Assembly: GCF_042660705.1 (NCBI RefSeq)
Contig: NZ_JBHSUQ010000001.1
Source of the DNA: Undibacterium_A arcticum
GTDB taxonomy: Bacteria > Pseudomonadota > Gammaproteobacteria > Burkholderiales > Burkholderiaceae_D
Reading direction: 5' to 3' (one strand)
Length of the DNA stretch: 64,000 bases
In this document: positions 1-9,940 of the stretch, piece after piece
Layout: each line of letters opens with the position of its first letter
How positions within the stretch are numbered: the first letter of the stretch is position 1
Position numbers and translations under genes: made by a program
Notes under the pieces: model-generated
Seen by the model: only the letters and a program-made list of their open reading frames with translations
Databases searched by the model: none
What the model was told of the DNA's origin: nothing

Positions 1-2
1 CG

Positions 3-1419
3 GAACCGAAGTTCAGCTCGCAGACCAAGGACAAGCTGGTATCAAGCGAAGTGCGTGGCCCGGTCGAAGAGATCGTCGCCAAGACACTGGCCGATTATCT
101 GCAAGAAACCGAACGACGCCAAGATCATCTGCGGCAAGATTGTCGAAGCCGCGCGCGCCCGCGAAGCAGCACGAAAAGCGCGCGACCTGACGCGACGCAA
201 GGGCGTGATGGACGGCCTCGGCCTGTCCGCCAAACTGGCCGACTGCCAGGAAAAAGACCCGGCCCTGTGCGAGCTGTACATCGTAGAGGGTGATTCCGCA
301 GGCGGCTCGGCCAAGCAGGGCCGCGACCGCAAGTTCCAGGCCATTCTGCCGCTGCGCGGCAAGGTGCTGAACGTCGAAAAAGCCCGCTTTGAAAAGATGC
401 TGTCGTCCGAGCAGATCACCACCCTGATCGCCACGCTCGGCACCAGCATCGGCCCGGATGAATTCAACGTCGACAAGCTGCGCTACCACCGCATCATCAT
501 CATGACCGATGCCGACGTCGACGGCGCCCACATCCGCACCCTGCTGCTGACGCTGTTCTACCGCCAGATGCCGCAACTGGTGGAGCGCGGCCACATCTAC
601 ATCGCCCAGCCGCCGCTATACAAAGTCAAGGCCGGCCGCGACGAGCGTTACCTGAAAGACGACCAGGAAGAAGCGCAATACATGATGCAAGTCGCGCTGA
701 ACGGCGCGGCGCTGATCCCGAGCGAAGGTGCGCTGCCGATCAGCGGCGACGCGCTGGCCGAGCTGGTGCGCCAGTACAACCTGGCCAACTCGATCATGAT
801 GCGCCTGACGCGCGTGATCGATCGTGCCGCGCTGACCGCCATCATGACCGGCGTCACGCTCGACCTGGACAGCATCGAGGCGGCCGAACAATCGGCGCTG
901 GCCCTGACCAGCGCGATCAACGACCCGGCCGTGCATGCCGTCGTCAAGACCGACGAACTGACAGAAAAGCACATGCTCCGCATCGAGCGCCTATACCACG
1001 GCAACATCAAGGTCAGCGCGATCGACGCCGATTTCGTGCAAGGCGCCGACTATCAGGTACTCACCGATGCCGCCACCACCTTCAAGGGACTGATCGGCGA
1101 TGGCGCCTTCATCCGTCGTGGTGAAGGTGAAAGAACCAAGGAGTCCAAGGTGGCCGATTTCCATCACGCCATGCAATGGCTGCGCGACGAAGCCGAGCGC
1201 GGCGTCAGCAAGCAGCGCTACAAGGGTCTGGGCGAGATGAACCCGTCCCAGCTGTGGGAAACCACGATGGACCCGACCGTGCGCCGCCTGCTGAAAGTGC
1301 AGATCGAAGACGCGATTGCGGCGGACCAGATCTTTACCACGCTGATGGGCGACGATGTGGAGCCGCGGCGTGCGTTTATTGAGGGCAATGCTTTGCGGGC
1401 GGGGAATATTGACGTCTAA
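3..1419 (+). CDS. gyrB: DNA gyrase subunit B, 3' part, with a frameshift
   Basis: C-terminal part of GyrB, the ATPase subunit of the topoisomerase that introduces negative supercoils. The 5' end lies outside the window. The TOPRIM region is clear: the EGDSAGGSAKQGR motif begins near base 289 and the metal-binding DADVDG motif near 510. The C-terminal signature RYKGLGEMNPSQLWETTMDP and the final EPRRAFIEGNAL stretch are intact up to a TAA stop. Bases 3 to about 108 encode the preceding segment (KLVSSEV...LADYLQE) in a different frame from the rest, which resumes at PNDAKIICGK. A net one-base gain or two-base loss near base 108-114 is therefore needed. An essential gene should not be broken, so I treat this as a probable sequencing error. 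Confidence 0.95.
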   Translation, partial: NRSSARRPRTSWYQAKCVARSKRSSPRHWPIICKKPNDAKIICGKIVEAARAREAARKARDLTRRKGVMDGLGLSAKLADCQEKDPALCELYIVEGDSAGGSAKQGRDRKFQAILPLRGKVLNVEKARFEKMLSSEQITTLIATLGTSIGPDEFNVDKLRYHRIIIMTDADVDGAHIRTLLLTLFYRQMPQLVERGHIYIAQPPLYKVKAGRDERYLKDDQEEAQYMMQVALNGAALIPSEGALPISGDALAELVRQYNLANSIMMRLTRVIDRAALTAIMTGVTLDLDSIEAAEQSALALTSAINDPAVHAVVKTDELTEKHMLRIERLYHGNIKVSAIDADFVQGADYQVLTDAATTFKGLIGDGAFIRRGEGERTKESKVADFHHAMQWLRDEAERGVSKQRYKGLGEMNPSQLWETTMDPTVRRLLKVQIEDAIAADQIFTTLMGDDVEPRRAFIEGNALRAGNIDV

Positions 1420-1430
1420 AATTGTCGGTT

Positions 1431-1493
1431 GTCACAGAAAGTGAAATCTGTGTCAAGTTAGTGAAATAGTAGTGTCACAGATGATGAAATAAT
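1431..1493. repeat. Three imperfect 21-22 bp direct repeats, IS21-end-like
   Basis: Three tandem units begin at about 1431, 1452 and 1474. Each has the shape GTCA(CAGA)...(G)TGAAAT. Repeated blocks of the TGTCA...GATGAAAT type are found at the ends of some IS21-family elements. No transposase gene is adjacent, so at most this is an abandoned element end. The repeat is seen directly; the IS21 link is from memory and is tentative. Confidence 0.5.
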
Positions 1494-1495
1494 CG

Positions 1496-1538
1496 TAAAA
1501 AATGAAAAGCCAACCGAGCAGGTTGGCTTTTTCATTTT
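1496..1538. terminator. Bidirectional intrinsic terminator after gyrB
   Basis: A GCCAACC/GGTTGGC stem with a five-base loop is flanked by an A-rich left arm and a T-rich right arm (TTTTTCATTTT). It works in either direction, so it can end gyrB on the + strand and the metallohydrolase gene arriving on the - strand. Confidence 0.8.
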
Positions 1539-1630
1539 GCTCCATTACAACTCTTGCACGCCTGTATAGCCGCACATCTGGCGCTTGCACCTCACCAGAT
1601 GCACATATTGCTTTGCATCAGAAAGACCTA

Positions 1631-2617
1631 TCAGTTTTCGTAGCGTTCTTTTTTATCGAGATCCGGCAGGTTAAACGTCACTGCAGGTTGAAAGACCCTC
1701 ACAGAGCTACCGACTTCAATGATCATGCGGTCATACCCCATTTCGAGTGGTCCCGTATAACCAGCCTTGCGGGTCATCTCCATCACCACATCATCCCCGT
1801 GCAAGCCGTGAAGCTCCTTTTTCACGATATGTGAGAATACAGCCATTTTTGGCGCAGTTTCTTTAAAAACGCGGGCGGCCTGTTCCGGTGTGGTTAACTT
1901 CGCCAGAATCGGGCCCATCTCCGGCGCCTTGGTAAGATGTTCACTCATCGCGATCACGTTATGCACAATCAGATCGGCGTTACGCCCATACTTCACCACG
2001 TTCGGCGAATAGGTCGTGTCCCCGGACAAAACGACGTTTTTTCCTTTATAAGAAATCCGGTACCCGAAAGATGGGTCGCCATCGCCGTGCAATACCGGAA
2101 AAGCGGTTACCTTTACGCCATCCTTGTTGTAGATATCCCCCTCTGAAATTTCCTTAACGACAGGTACCAGGTTCTCCAATTTATTGAACTGATTCACACG
2201 GTGTTCCATGTCGAAAGCAAACATCGATTGCATGCCGGCGATCATTTTCGCGGTTCCTGGAGGCCCCCACACTTGCAGTGGTTGGGTACGGCCGAGCAGA
2301 AACCAAGGGGTCATCCACAGACTGGGTAAGCCTTCGATGTGATCGTTATGAAGATGGGTAAAAAAAACATTGGTGACCGAGGTCACCTTAACCCGTGATT
2401 CGTAAATTCGCTGCATCACTCCGCGACCGGCATCGAACAATAACTTTTGCCCACCCGCCTCGACCAGCGTTGCGTAGCCGAAACGGTTAGGCGACATTTC
2501 CGGTCCTCCAGTCCCCAAAAGAATGACCCGCATATCGACGCCTTGCTTGTCGCTTTGTGCGAACCCCGGATTTGCAAATGCAATTAAAGATGCCGCAATA
2601 AATAAACGAAATTTCAT
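1631..2617 (-). CDS. Secreted metallo-beta-lactamase-fold hydrolase
   Basis: 328-residue protein of the RNase Z-like branch of the MBL fold. A Sec signal peptide ends near residue 20 (AFANPGFA). The metal-binding HLHNDH motif is at residues 88-93, the second aspartate is in SGDTTYS and a late histidine in FSHIV. Exported members of this group are hydrolases of unknown or ester/sulfate-type substrates, not tRNA nucleases. The start has an AAGGAA ribosome site a few bases upstream. It lies 57 bp downstream of the porin on the same strand and may be co-transcribed with it. The substrate cannot be read from the sequence. Confidence 0.85.
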   Translation of the reverse strand: MKFRLFIAASLIAFANPGFAQSDKQGVDMRVILLGTGGPEMSPNRFGYATLVEAGGQKLLFDAGRGVMQRIYESRVKVTSVTNVFFTHLHNDHIEGLPSLWMTPWFLLGRTQPLQVWGPPGTAKMIAGMQSMFAFDMEHRVNQFNKLENLVPVVKEISEGDIYNKDGVKVTAFPVLHGDGDPSFGYRISYKGKNVVLSGDTTYSPNVVKYGRNADLIVHNVIAMSEHLTKAPEMGPILAKLTTPEQAARVFKETAPKMAVFSHIVKKELHGLHGDDVVMEMTRKAGYTGPLEMGYDRMIIEVGSSVRVFQPAVTFNLPDLDKKERYEN

Positions 2618-2674
2618 AGCAATATTCCTTTTTGTAAGAATTCACGATCTGCTCGAATGCGAGCCAATCCATGT

Positions 2675-3765
2675 TCAAAAGCGATGTCGAATCCCCAATA
2701 AAATACTATTTGCCTGATCTTGGCTTGAAATCTTGTCGTACATGTACACCGTATAAAGATCGGTTCTCTTGGACAGGACATAGTCATACCCAACTGAAGC
2801 GGTATTTCTCTTCAGATCAGCACCGACAACCGAGCCTGCGCGCCGCGTCTGGGCCCACGACGCCAAAATATTCCCTGCTCCTACCGGAATACTGCTACCC
2901 AGTTGCACGGTTTTATCATTGGCATCGACATTATTTGTTGTCTGTTGATAGGTGCCGAACAACTTGACACTGCTAAAGTCATAACTTCCACCGATAAACC
3001 AGGCCCGTTGACTGGTGGGCGTCCCGACCGTATTCAGAGCGGATGTTACGCCTCCTGCATCGAGCGGATTATTCACTTGTACGCGCTGGACATATGCGGT
3101 GAGGCCCAGTGGCCCCTTAAAATAAAAGGCGCGTGCACCCACATTATTCTTGCCAGAATTTCCAGCCACTTCACCGAACTGATAGTGAAAGTCTGCTTTG
3201 AAGCCATCGAAATCCGGTGTGATGTAGGCGATCTGATTACTCCAACCACTATCGCCAGCAATCGAGTTACGCCATACGTTTAAATCGCCGAAGGTGGGTA
3301 CATACGAATGAAGCAATAACGGAGCAACCACCGTCGAATTTCCGAACGGGTTGAACTGGACGGCGGAAAGGAAGTTCGGACTGGTATATCGTCCCAGCTT
3401 GATGGCGCCGAATCCGCCTTTGATACCGACATTCGCGTCACGCGAAAATAACGTATCGTTGGCAAACCGCCCTTGCAACCCGTTGTCACTTTGAAACGGA
3501 GAGCTGAGCGCGAATTCAGCTTGCAGTCCACCACCTAAATCCTCAGTTCCGGTGAATCCGAAGTACGCTGTAGACAGACCGCCAGTGCCCACATTCGCGA
3601 CACGATGAGAATTTCCACTCAATTGGTTATCGCCGGCAAAAGTGTCGATGACACCACTGAATTGCACACTCGACTGCGCGCTTGCGGTGGCAGCACTCCC
3701 GAGCGCAACGATTGCGAGCAGGGCTCTCGCTCTGCGGTAGGCTTTGTTAGCCTTTCACTTTCCAT
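2675..3765 (-). CDS. Gram-negative porin (Burkholderia type), frameshift in the signal peptide
   Basis: Outer-membrane trimeric general porin. The mature part runs from QSSVQFSGVID to a C-terminal phenylalanine (GIRHRF), the usual outer-membrane assembly signal. The ALLAIVALGSAATASA signal core lies directly upstream but in a frame with no start codon. The ATG at 3763-3765, preceded by GGAG at a good distance, reads MESERLTK and joins the signal core if one A is added to the AAA run at 3743-3745. I therefore start the gene at 3765 and call a one-base homopolymer deletion. The length of about 363 residues is normal for the family. Confidence 0.88.
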
Positions 3766-3999
3766 TTTTTGATCTCCTTGATTTTATGTTTTATGTTTTA
3801 TGCAACTTACTACGCATCGCACTACGGATTACGTACGCAGCATCGCTTCGAACGCGGAACGTGTCAGTGGCTTGTGGCAGCTGCCTTGTGATGCTCTCAT
3901 TTTTCATCCGGAGAGGTATCTTTACAAGTAGCGCCGGCTCAGGCCGTCCGTGATCAACCCCATTCTAGAGGCGCGAAGCGTCAACGAGAAGCGCTAAGT

Positions 4000-4953
4000 T
4001 TAGGTCGCTCTGTTGCGTTTTTTAGAACGCACAGCTAGCCTCTCGGGCGGTGGAACGATAGACACGAACGCGGCGTCGAGCCGCTCAACCACCGCCGACG
4101 CTGCGAAGGGGAGGCTGCGCTGTGCCTGCACGATCAGGACGACGGTGGACTGCCCGATGCCAGGGTCAGCCAACGGAATCCACACTAGTTGCCCAGCGCG
4201 CAGATCGGCAACAACATCTGCCTCGGTCAGGAAGCCGACCCCCAACCCATCGCGCAGGATGGTCTTCATCATGCCAATGGAATTAGTTTCGATCGTAGGA
4301 CGAAGCTCGATCGCAGAGTGAGTCTGTATGCGCTCGATGCGAGAGCGCAACTCCATTTCTCGACGCGGCAACACCAGCGGGTACTCCATGCAATCGGCGA
4401 GACGGACCTTCGCAAGCGAAGTTAGAGGATGGCCTGGTGCGACGACGGCGCCCATGCGCAGCGTGAGCGACCGCAGGGTGGTGACCGGGAGCCGGCCCTG
4501 TGGCGCATAGCAGATTCCGAAATCGGCATCACCGTTGATGACGTCGCGCAGGATCTCCTCCGTAGTGCCCACGAATGCCGATATCGAGATCCCTGGATGC
4601 TGTTCACGAGTTTCGCGAATAAACCTCGGAAAGACCGACTCACCCAAGAACTGCAGTCCGCAGACGGTCACATGCCCGTGACGCAGGCCACGCAAGGCCT
4701 CCACCTCCGACACCGTACTGTCGAAGACTTTCGCCAAGTGGCGAACAGAACGCAGCATGAGTTCACCGGCGGCAGTCAGTCGCACACCGCGCGGCAGACG
4801 TTCGAACAGAGGCGTGCCAACGCGCTCTTCGAGCAGGAGAATCTGTCGGTCCACCGCTGACGCGGTAACGTGCAGATATTCGGCGGCGCGGCGGATCGAG
4901 CCGCGGCGGGCTACCTCCTCAAAATAGCTGACGACTTTGGCAAATACGGGCAT
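4000..4953 (-). CDS. LysR-type transcriptional regulator
   Basis: 317 residues. The N-terminal winged helix-turn-helix covers residues 5-65 (EEVARRGSIRRAAEYLHVTASAVDRQI), followed by the usual periplasmic-binding-like effector domain with VCGLQFLGE and DADFGICYAP. The porin and hydrolase lie downstream on the same strand, 234 bp away. No target gene is divergently placed next to it, so the ligand and regulon are not inferable. The tail is basic (RSKKRNRAT). Confidence 0.9.
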   Translation of the reverse strand: MPVFAKVVSYFEEVARRGSIRRAAEYLHVTASAVDRQILLLEERVGTPLFERLPRGVRLTAAGELMLRSVRHLAKVFDSTVSEVEALRGLRHGHVTVCGLQFLGESVFPRFIRETREQHPGISISAFVGTTEEILRDVINGDADFGICYAPQGRLPVTTLRSLTLRMGAVVAPGHPLTSLAKVRLADCMEYPLVLPRREMELRSRIERIQTHSAIELRPTIETNSIGMMKTILRDGLGVGFLTEADVVADLRAGQLVWIPLADPGIGQSTVVLIVQAQRSLPFAASAVVERLDAAFVSIVPPPERLAVRSKKRNRAT

Positions 4954-5285
4954 GTCTGTGCTCGGCGCGGTCGCAGAAGTTGGCGGTGATGCCGGGATCG
5001 AAGTGTACCAGATCTCGTGTCCGACGCTGTATTTGCAGCTGGACGCGGATGGACCACATCCTCCTTTGTTTTGTCAGGCGACACGACAAACTGACCACCA
5101 GACGACACGAGGAATTGCCCCCCCTTCGTGGAGGGAGGTCGAGATGGAAGAAGTGGTCGAGCAAGCTCCCCGGTCCGAATGGATTAACTATATTTGGCCG
5201 ATAGCGGCCCTACATCGAAACGTAGCCTCCAACAAGATAGCCAAGAGCCGAGTAGCGGCGGATGCGAAAAAGGGATTTCGGAGGA
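4954..5285. other. Stretch without a recognisable gene
   Basis: About 330 bp between the LysR gene and the capA remnant. On the - strand an AGGAGG sequence occurs near 5064, followed by open frames of 60-80 codons, but no family was recognised and the reading frames change. It may be the upstream region of the LysR gene or eroded coding sequence. Confidence 0.4.
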
Positions 5286-6494
5286 TCAGCCTCGCGCAGG
5301 CGGCTTTTGATCGGCTCGCAACGAATGACGATGATCCAAATTATCCCACCGCAGCAACAGCGTATTGTCCGGCTGCAGTTCGGCCCAGGTGCCGAGTTTC
5401 TTTCCCTGCCGGTTCAGCGTTTCCAATAGCCAACGTACGCCCTCGTCCCGGGCACGATTGACGCGCAAGTGGCGCGTTTGGGTCGGCGTCATCGCAAGGC
5501 GCAACAACTAACCGGTTGCTGCATCCAGCGTCGGGAAGTACATCAGCGCCAGATCCGAACGATAGGCTTCATAACCGCCGATGCCTTCGTAGTCGTTCAG
5601 GAAATCGCCGCAGCCATACAGAATGGGTCTGCCATGATAGACCTCGATGCCTTTCACGTGATGCGCGGAGTGGCCATGCACGACGTCGACGCCCGCGTTA
5701 TCGATCAGGCGCTGCGCGAAGACCCGTTCGTCGGTGGAGATCTCATAGCCCCAGTTGCCGCCCCAGTGAATCGACGTCACCACGATGTCCCCGGCCTGCT
5801 TGTGCGCGCCCACCTGTTTGGCGATGGCCGCGACGCTGCGCGCCGATAAATCCCTCAGCAGGTTCACGCCAGAGCGGTCCTTGGTCGCGGCCCATTCCGG
5901 CGGCACGCCGCTGCTCTCCATGCCGTAGCCGAATACCAGCACCCGGCTTGTGCCGGACAGCGCGATGGGCGCGGGCGCAGCGGCTTCAACCTGGTCGCAT
6001 CCGGCCCCCGCCGTGCGCAGTCCGGCCTGCCGCAGCGTTGCCAGCGTCTCGGCCAGCCCGCTGCGTCCCCAGTCGATCACGTGGTTGTTGGCGAGCACGC
6101 AGCAATCGAGCCCGGCGGCGGTGAGGCACGGCACATTGGCGGGGTGCATCCGATAGTGGATGGCTTTCCCCGGCCAGGCTTGCTCGCTCGCCGTCACCGC
6201 CGTCTCCAGGTTGACGATGCGCGCAGCCGGCCGCTCGCGCGCGATCGCGGCCAGGGCATCGCCCCAGACATAGGTAAAATTCGCCGGCCTTGCGATGGCT
6301 CCGGTCGCGCCTTCGGCCAACTCGACATAGCCCATCGCCGAGCGCACATAGGACTCATACAGATGCGGCTTGCTTGGGTGCGGCAGAATCTGGTCGACTC
6401 CCCGGCCGGTCATGACATCGCCACCCAGGAACAATGTGACAGGGTGCGCTCCGCCTTGCGGCGCTTCGATTGGCTGTGGCATCGTTTTCGCCAT
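5286..6494 (-). pseudogene. CapA-family (poly-gamma-glutamate type) protein interrupted by an in-frame TAG
   Basis: CapA/PgsA-like metallophosphatase-fold protein. FLGGDVMTGRGVDQIL is near the N-terminus, and NLETAVT, LANNHVIDWG, SIHWGGNWG and the GHSAHH box follow in order. A TAG at 5508-5510 ends the frame after LDAATG. The same frame then continues for another 73 codons with the expected C-terminal segment (RLAMTPTQTRHLRVNRA...LLLRWD). This is a nonsense codon, not an indel. I chose the ATG at 6494 (MAKTMPQ); an upstream start would run into the preceding hydrolase gene, whose stop is at 6505. The truncated product might still fold, as the catalytic boxes lie before the stop. Confidence 0.8.
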
Positions 6495-6504
6495 GTTCAA
6501 CGAA

Positions 6505-7373
6505 CTAGCGGCGCGCGTTGGCAAGCAACTCTGGCAAAACATCCGCAGCTTTGGCGAGGTGCAAGCCACGGGCCGTCATGTCTCGCAGGAAGCCTTGATA
6601 TTGGGCGTCAAAGCCAGTCACCACGCTCATGCAGTCGGTAATGAGGACAAGCTTCGAAAGGTTCCCTGGGCCGAAGTTATCGGCAATGTGCTCGGTTGTT
6701 GCCTTCACACAATGACGTGCTGCTTCGCCGGCGATGTAGACTCGGTCGGCTTGAGCGAGGATGTCGATGAAGCCGCGGTTCAGCTGCGTGCCGGGGTCGC
6801 TCGCATCAGGCACCTCTGCCATCACTGCCGAGTAGTGCTCGGTCCAGGGTTTGAGCCCTTGATCACTTTATGGGCGATATCCAGTGTCGTCTCTTCCCAT
6901 CGGTTGTAGGCGGCGCGCACAGCTGCATGCACGTTGTGACCCCAGGAACCGATTTCGCAGTGCACAGGCCAGACCATCAGCTGGTAGCGGCCGGCCGCTT
7001 CGAGCGCGTCAAGGTAGGCCAGCACGCGGGGTAACGCGGCTGGGTTGCGCGATGAATACTTGCCTGCGCGCACCTCAGCCGCAGTGATCGGGGTGAAAGG
7101 ATGCACGGCCTTACCCTCGCCGCTGATCCAAAACGTCGGATGAGCGATGTGAAGACGGTGGTGGGAGTCCAGCGTGATGCTGATGGCGGACAAACCGTTC
7201 AGGCCTCGGTTGATCAGGTCTGCCAGACGGAGCATGTCGCCATGCGCGCCCGCGACGGGCAGTGCCGGAGCATAAGGCCCGAGGTCAACTGGATTGGCCG
7301 GAAGATACTCGGCAGGCAAGTCGCAGAAATCGTTTTGTGGATCGACGATGAGCAGGTGTAGATGGCGTTTCAT
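6505..7373 (-). CDS. Isochorismatase/nicotinamidase-like cysteine hydrolase, frameshifted
   Basis: Cysteine hydrolase of the nicotinamidase branch. LLIVDPQNDFCDLP gives the catalytic aspartate near residue 10, a DSHH motif gives metal ligands, and EAARHCVKAT gives the nucleophilic cysteine in the second half. The two halves are in different frames. Adding one C to the run complementary to bases 6847-6849 restores KGSNPWTEHYSA, a continuous match to the family. The start at 7373 (MKRHLHLL) fits the family better than the upstream MRERISA start. It is 10 bp upstream of capA and probably shares its transcript. Nicotinamidase itself is possible but the substrate is unproven. Confidence 0.82.
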
Positions 7374-7609
7374 TGCAGATATCCTTTCTCGCATGCGGGT
7401 GCTGGAGCCCAGCGCAACGCGGTCGGGGGTTTCACCCTGGTGAGCGATGTCGATCGGTTCCGGCTGTCGGCGCTCGGGAACATGATCTCAAACGCCCTCT
7501 GTCAGTGAGTCAGTCACTACCGGGGCGCGGCAAGTTGGCGCCGCGTAACCACCGTCGCAGCTGCCCGGCCCGATCATTCGCCTTCGGATGGCGACGAGGC
7601 AGCGTCCGC

Positions 7610-8032
7610 CTATTTCCAGGGCGTCACCGCAGGCACCTCGCACACGGCGTCGACCGGTATCGTCTTGAAGTCCACAGGGCTCACGATTTCCAGGTATTCC
7701 ATGTCTTCGGAATAGTCGAACAGATAGTGTTTGATCCCCGGCCTCTGGTGAACGCAGTCGCCGGCGGCGACCAGGGTTTCCTTGTCCTCGTACATGAAGC
7801 GCGCCCACCCTTTCAGCATGAACACGATATGGAAGTTCGCCTCGTGACGGTGCCAACCGGTGCCTTGCTTCGGCGCAATATTTGCCTTGACGAGTTGCGC
7901 GAGAACCCGGCCGCCGGTGGCCGCAGCGATGCCGAGATCTTTGTAGAGGAAGAAATCACGCAGGCCGTTGCCCAGGTATTGCGTATCTTGCGGCCGGACG
8001 TGCGAAAACTTGGAGAGGGGAGAGTCCGACAT
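7610..8032 (-). CDS. Cupin-domain protein
   Basis: About 140 residues from MSDSPLSKF. A small single-domain beta-barrel. The first cupin motif GTGWHRHEANFHIVFMLKG supplies two histidines and a glutamate, and the second motif (GDCVHQRPGIKH) supplies further histidines. Metal binding is therefore likely. Such proteins range from dioxygenases to sugar isomerases and simple sensors. No partner gene fixes the role; it may belong with the cysteine hydrolase downstream on the same strand. Confidence 0.8.
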   Translation of the reverse strand: MSDSPLSKFSHVRPQDTQYLGNGLRDFFLYKDLGIAAATGGRVLAQLVKANIAPKQGTGWHRHEANFHIVFMLKGWARFMYEDKETLVAAGDCVHQRPGIKHYLFDYSEDMEYLEIVSPVDFKTIPVDAVCEVPAVTPWK

Positions 8033-8358
8033 GGCGAAGCTCCTTATTGGAGTGCATCGATCTCTATTTAAGCACGAAACCATTCGTCAGGCGTGCTCGC
8101 GTCGCCGTTCCGATGTGGTTGCCGAAGCCGCTGAGAGGCCCGGCTATGGTTCTGTTGCAACGTTCTCGACTGGCCGTTCAAAAGACGCGAATGCAAATGC
8201 ACCTCACGCTCCAACCGGTTGATCAAAGTTGCCCTTCATACTTGAATCTGCGCGTGTTTTTTAACGGGTCCTCGCACGCCCATACCGACCAGAGTGGATG
8301 CACGTCAAAAGGAAGCAGTGGTAATCTTTCTACCTTTTCCATCAATTGGAATAACGCC

Positions 8359-8460
8359 ATGTCCGACCGCACGCTGAGCTTAGACGAAACTCTGTATCAA
8401 TACCTGCTGGATGTGTCCCTGCGTGAACATCCGGTCCTGGTGGAACTGCGCGCACCGTAG
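8359..8460 (+). pseudogene. N-terminal relic of an O-methyltransferase
   Basis: The 33 codons MSDRTLSLDETLYQYLLDV...LREHPVLVELR match the beginning of the class I SAM-dependent O-methyltransferase family (usually about 220 residues). The match stops at a TAG, and no continuation exists in the following 180 bp in any frame. An A-rich leader without a strong ribosome site precedes it. It is a truncated remnant. Recognition rests on the family's conserved N-terminal wording. Confidence 0.55.
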
Positions 8461-8643
8461 CCTTGTCAATCAAATCCTAGACCCTGCCGCACATGGACGA
8501 TAGCTCCCTTGCCGGCACTGCACTCATTGCTGGCGACTAGCAGCATAGCTCTGAGCTGCGCTTTATGAGAGCAGGCGGTTCGAATTGGTCTGAAACTTGA
8601 TGTCGGATCGAGTTTGAGTCAGCACCGATACGTCGCTTACCAG

Positions 8644-9103
8644 TTAGCCGAACCGCACCGGCTCCGTACCTTTGTACTTTGGCCGCACCACGACCGTGCC
8701 GGCCAGCTTGTCGTGCCATCCCTGCTTTTTCTTATCGATTCCGACCCAGATTAGGCCAAGGCAGAACGGGATTGTCGATACGAAGTAGCCCAGGTATCGG
8801 ATCACATGCTGCGCGAAGCTTGGTGACCCACCCGTTTTGGCATCGACGATCCTGGCGCCAATGACCATCTTGCCCGGTGTCGCATGTTTTGCAGTCCAAA
8901 GCAATCACAGCGACGGCCGGCAAAATGTACGAAACCAGAATATTTGCGGGACCACTCAGGGTTACCCCTGATGCCATTTCCTCTCGTCCATAGATGGCGA
9001 ACATCAATGGAACCAGCACAAACAGCATCAGTATCGTGTCGATGATGCTGGCCCACACCCGCAACCAGAATCCTACGTATTCGAGATCGGTCGAGTCATT
9101 CAT
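8644..9103 (-). CDS. RDD-family membrane protein, frameshifted
   Basis: Small inner-membrane protein of the RDD family. The opening YVGFWLRVWASIIDTILM contains the R and D of the family signature in the first helix. A second helix pair follows, then TAKHATPGKMVIGARIVDA and a C-terminal helix with GWHDKLAGTVVV. The two halves are in different frames and join near 8896-8905 (the IALLWTAKHATPGK region). RDD proteins are mostly uncharacterised; some act in sodium or compatible-solute transport. No functional neighbour is seen. Confidence 0.82.
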
Positions 9104-9283
9104 TTGTTACCCTCTGGTTGGTGTGTTTTCGGTATTGGCAATCGCACGCTTTGCACAAATTTTCGTGCAATTGATCGCTATCGATGATGACGGGCTCGAG
9201 ATCAACGTTCTACGGCCATTTTTAGTTTACTCAGTGCGTGGTCCCACTGTCGCCACCTTCCGCAGGAATCGCCTGGCCGATGC

Positions 9284-9665
9284 TCAGGCAGCGGGCTGTT
9301 GCTCTATCGCGTCGACACGATCGGGATAGAAGGCGAGATGGTCCTTGATCTCGGCGACGGCGGCAAAGGGCGCCTCGTAGGTCCACACGGCATTCTCCGA
9401 CCGTTCCCCACCGATGGGAATGCTGTAGTAAGCGCATTCGCCCTTATAGGGGCAGTAGGTGGCGTGGTCCGTCCGTTCCAGCAGCGACATGTCGACGTCT
9501 TTGCGCGGGATATACTGGACCGCCGGGTATGATGCCTCTCGTAAGGTCAGTGCCGCTCGGGTGTCGGCGATGACGCGGCCCGCGATGGACACGACGACCC
9601 GCGTCGGGTTCGGCTCGATCGTGATTGGATGATCGGGGCCGGGGATTTATCTCTTTGGCGTTCAT
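9284..9665 (-). CDS. DUF427-domain protein, frameshifted
   Basis: DUF427 beta-tent-like protein of about 125 residues. The core YIPRKDVDMSLLERTD, TYCPYKGECAYYSIP and the AAVAEIKDHLAFYPDRV tail are standard. The first codons (MNAKEI) and the family motif GPDHPITIEPNP lie in different frames. Removing one base from the AAA run complementary to 9648-9650 joins them. The family function is unknown. It lies just downstream of the alpha/beta hydrolase relic. Confidence 0.85.
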
Positions 9666-9668
9666 GGC

Positions 9669-9920
9669 TCACTCCTTCAAGAACAGAACTACATGGTCAA
9701 CAAACAATCCCGGATATTGATATTGGGACCCGTGGTCGGCGTCGGGATAGACGCTCGACTGAGCGTTCGGCAGACTCTGCCGTAGTATGAATGAGTTGAT
9801 CTTCGGGATGATTATGTCATTGCTGCCGTTGATGGCAAGAACCGGTTGCTTGATGCCTTCCAGGGTCGCATAGCGCACCAATGCAACTTGGCCGGTTATG
9901 GCGCGGTACGCAGCGCGCAC
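9669..9920 (-). pseudogene. C-terminal relic of an alpha/beta hydrolase
   Basis: Eighty-three codons match the end of a haloperoxidase-like alpha/beta hydrolase. They include GIKQPVLAINGSNDIIIP with the acid residue and YPDADHGSQYQYP with the catalytic histidine. The N-terminal two thirds, including the nucleophile elbow, are missing. A stop occurs just upstream, and a mobile repeat sits at 9941-10082. Insertion followed by deletion is the simplest explanation. Confidence 0.7.
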
Positions 9921-9940
9921 TCTGCTTCATTGTGCAAGCC

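Noticed and set aside
60..120. Programmed frameshift in gyrB
   Set aside because: No slippery site with stimulatory structure is expected in gyrB, and similar indels occur throughout the window.
616..972. Long open frames on the - strand of gyrB
   Set aside because: They are antisense shadows of a GC-rich coding region and have no family match.
5516..6641. Several + strand frames opposite capA, rich in arginine and proline
   Set aside because: Composition is that of a reversed high-GC gene; the - strand carries the clear family motifs.
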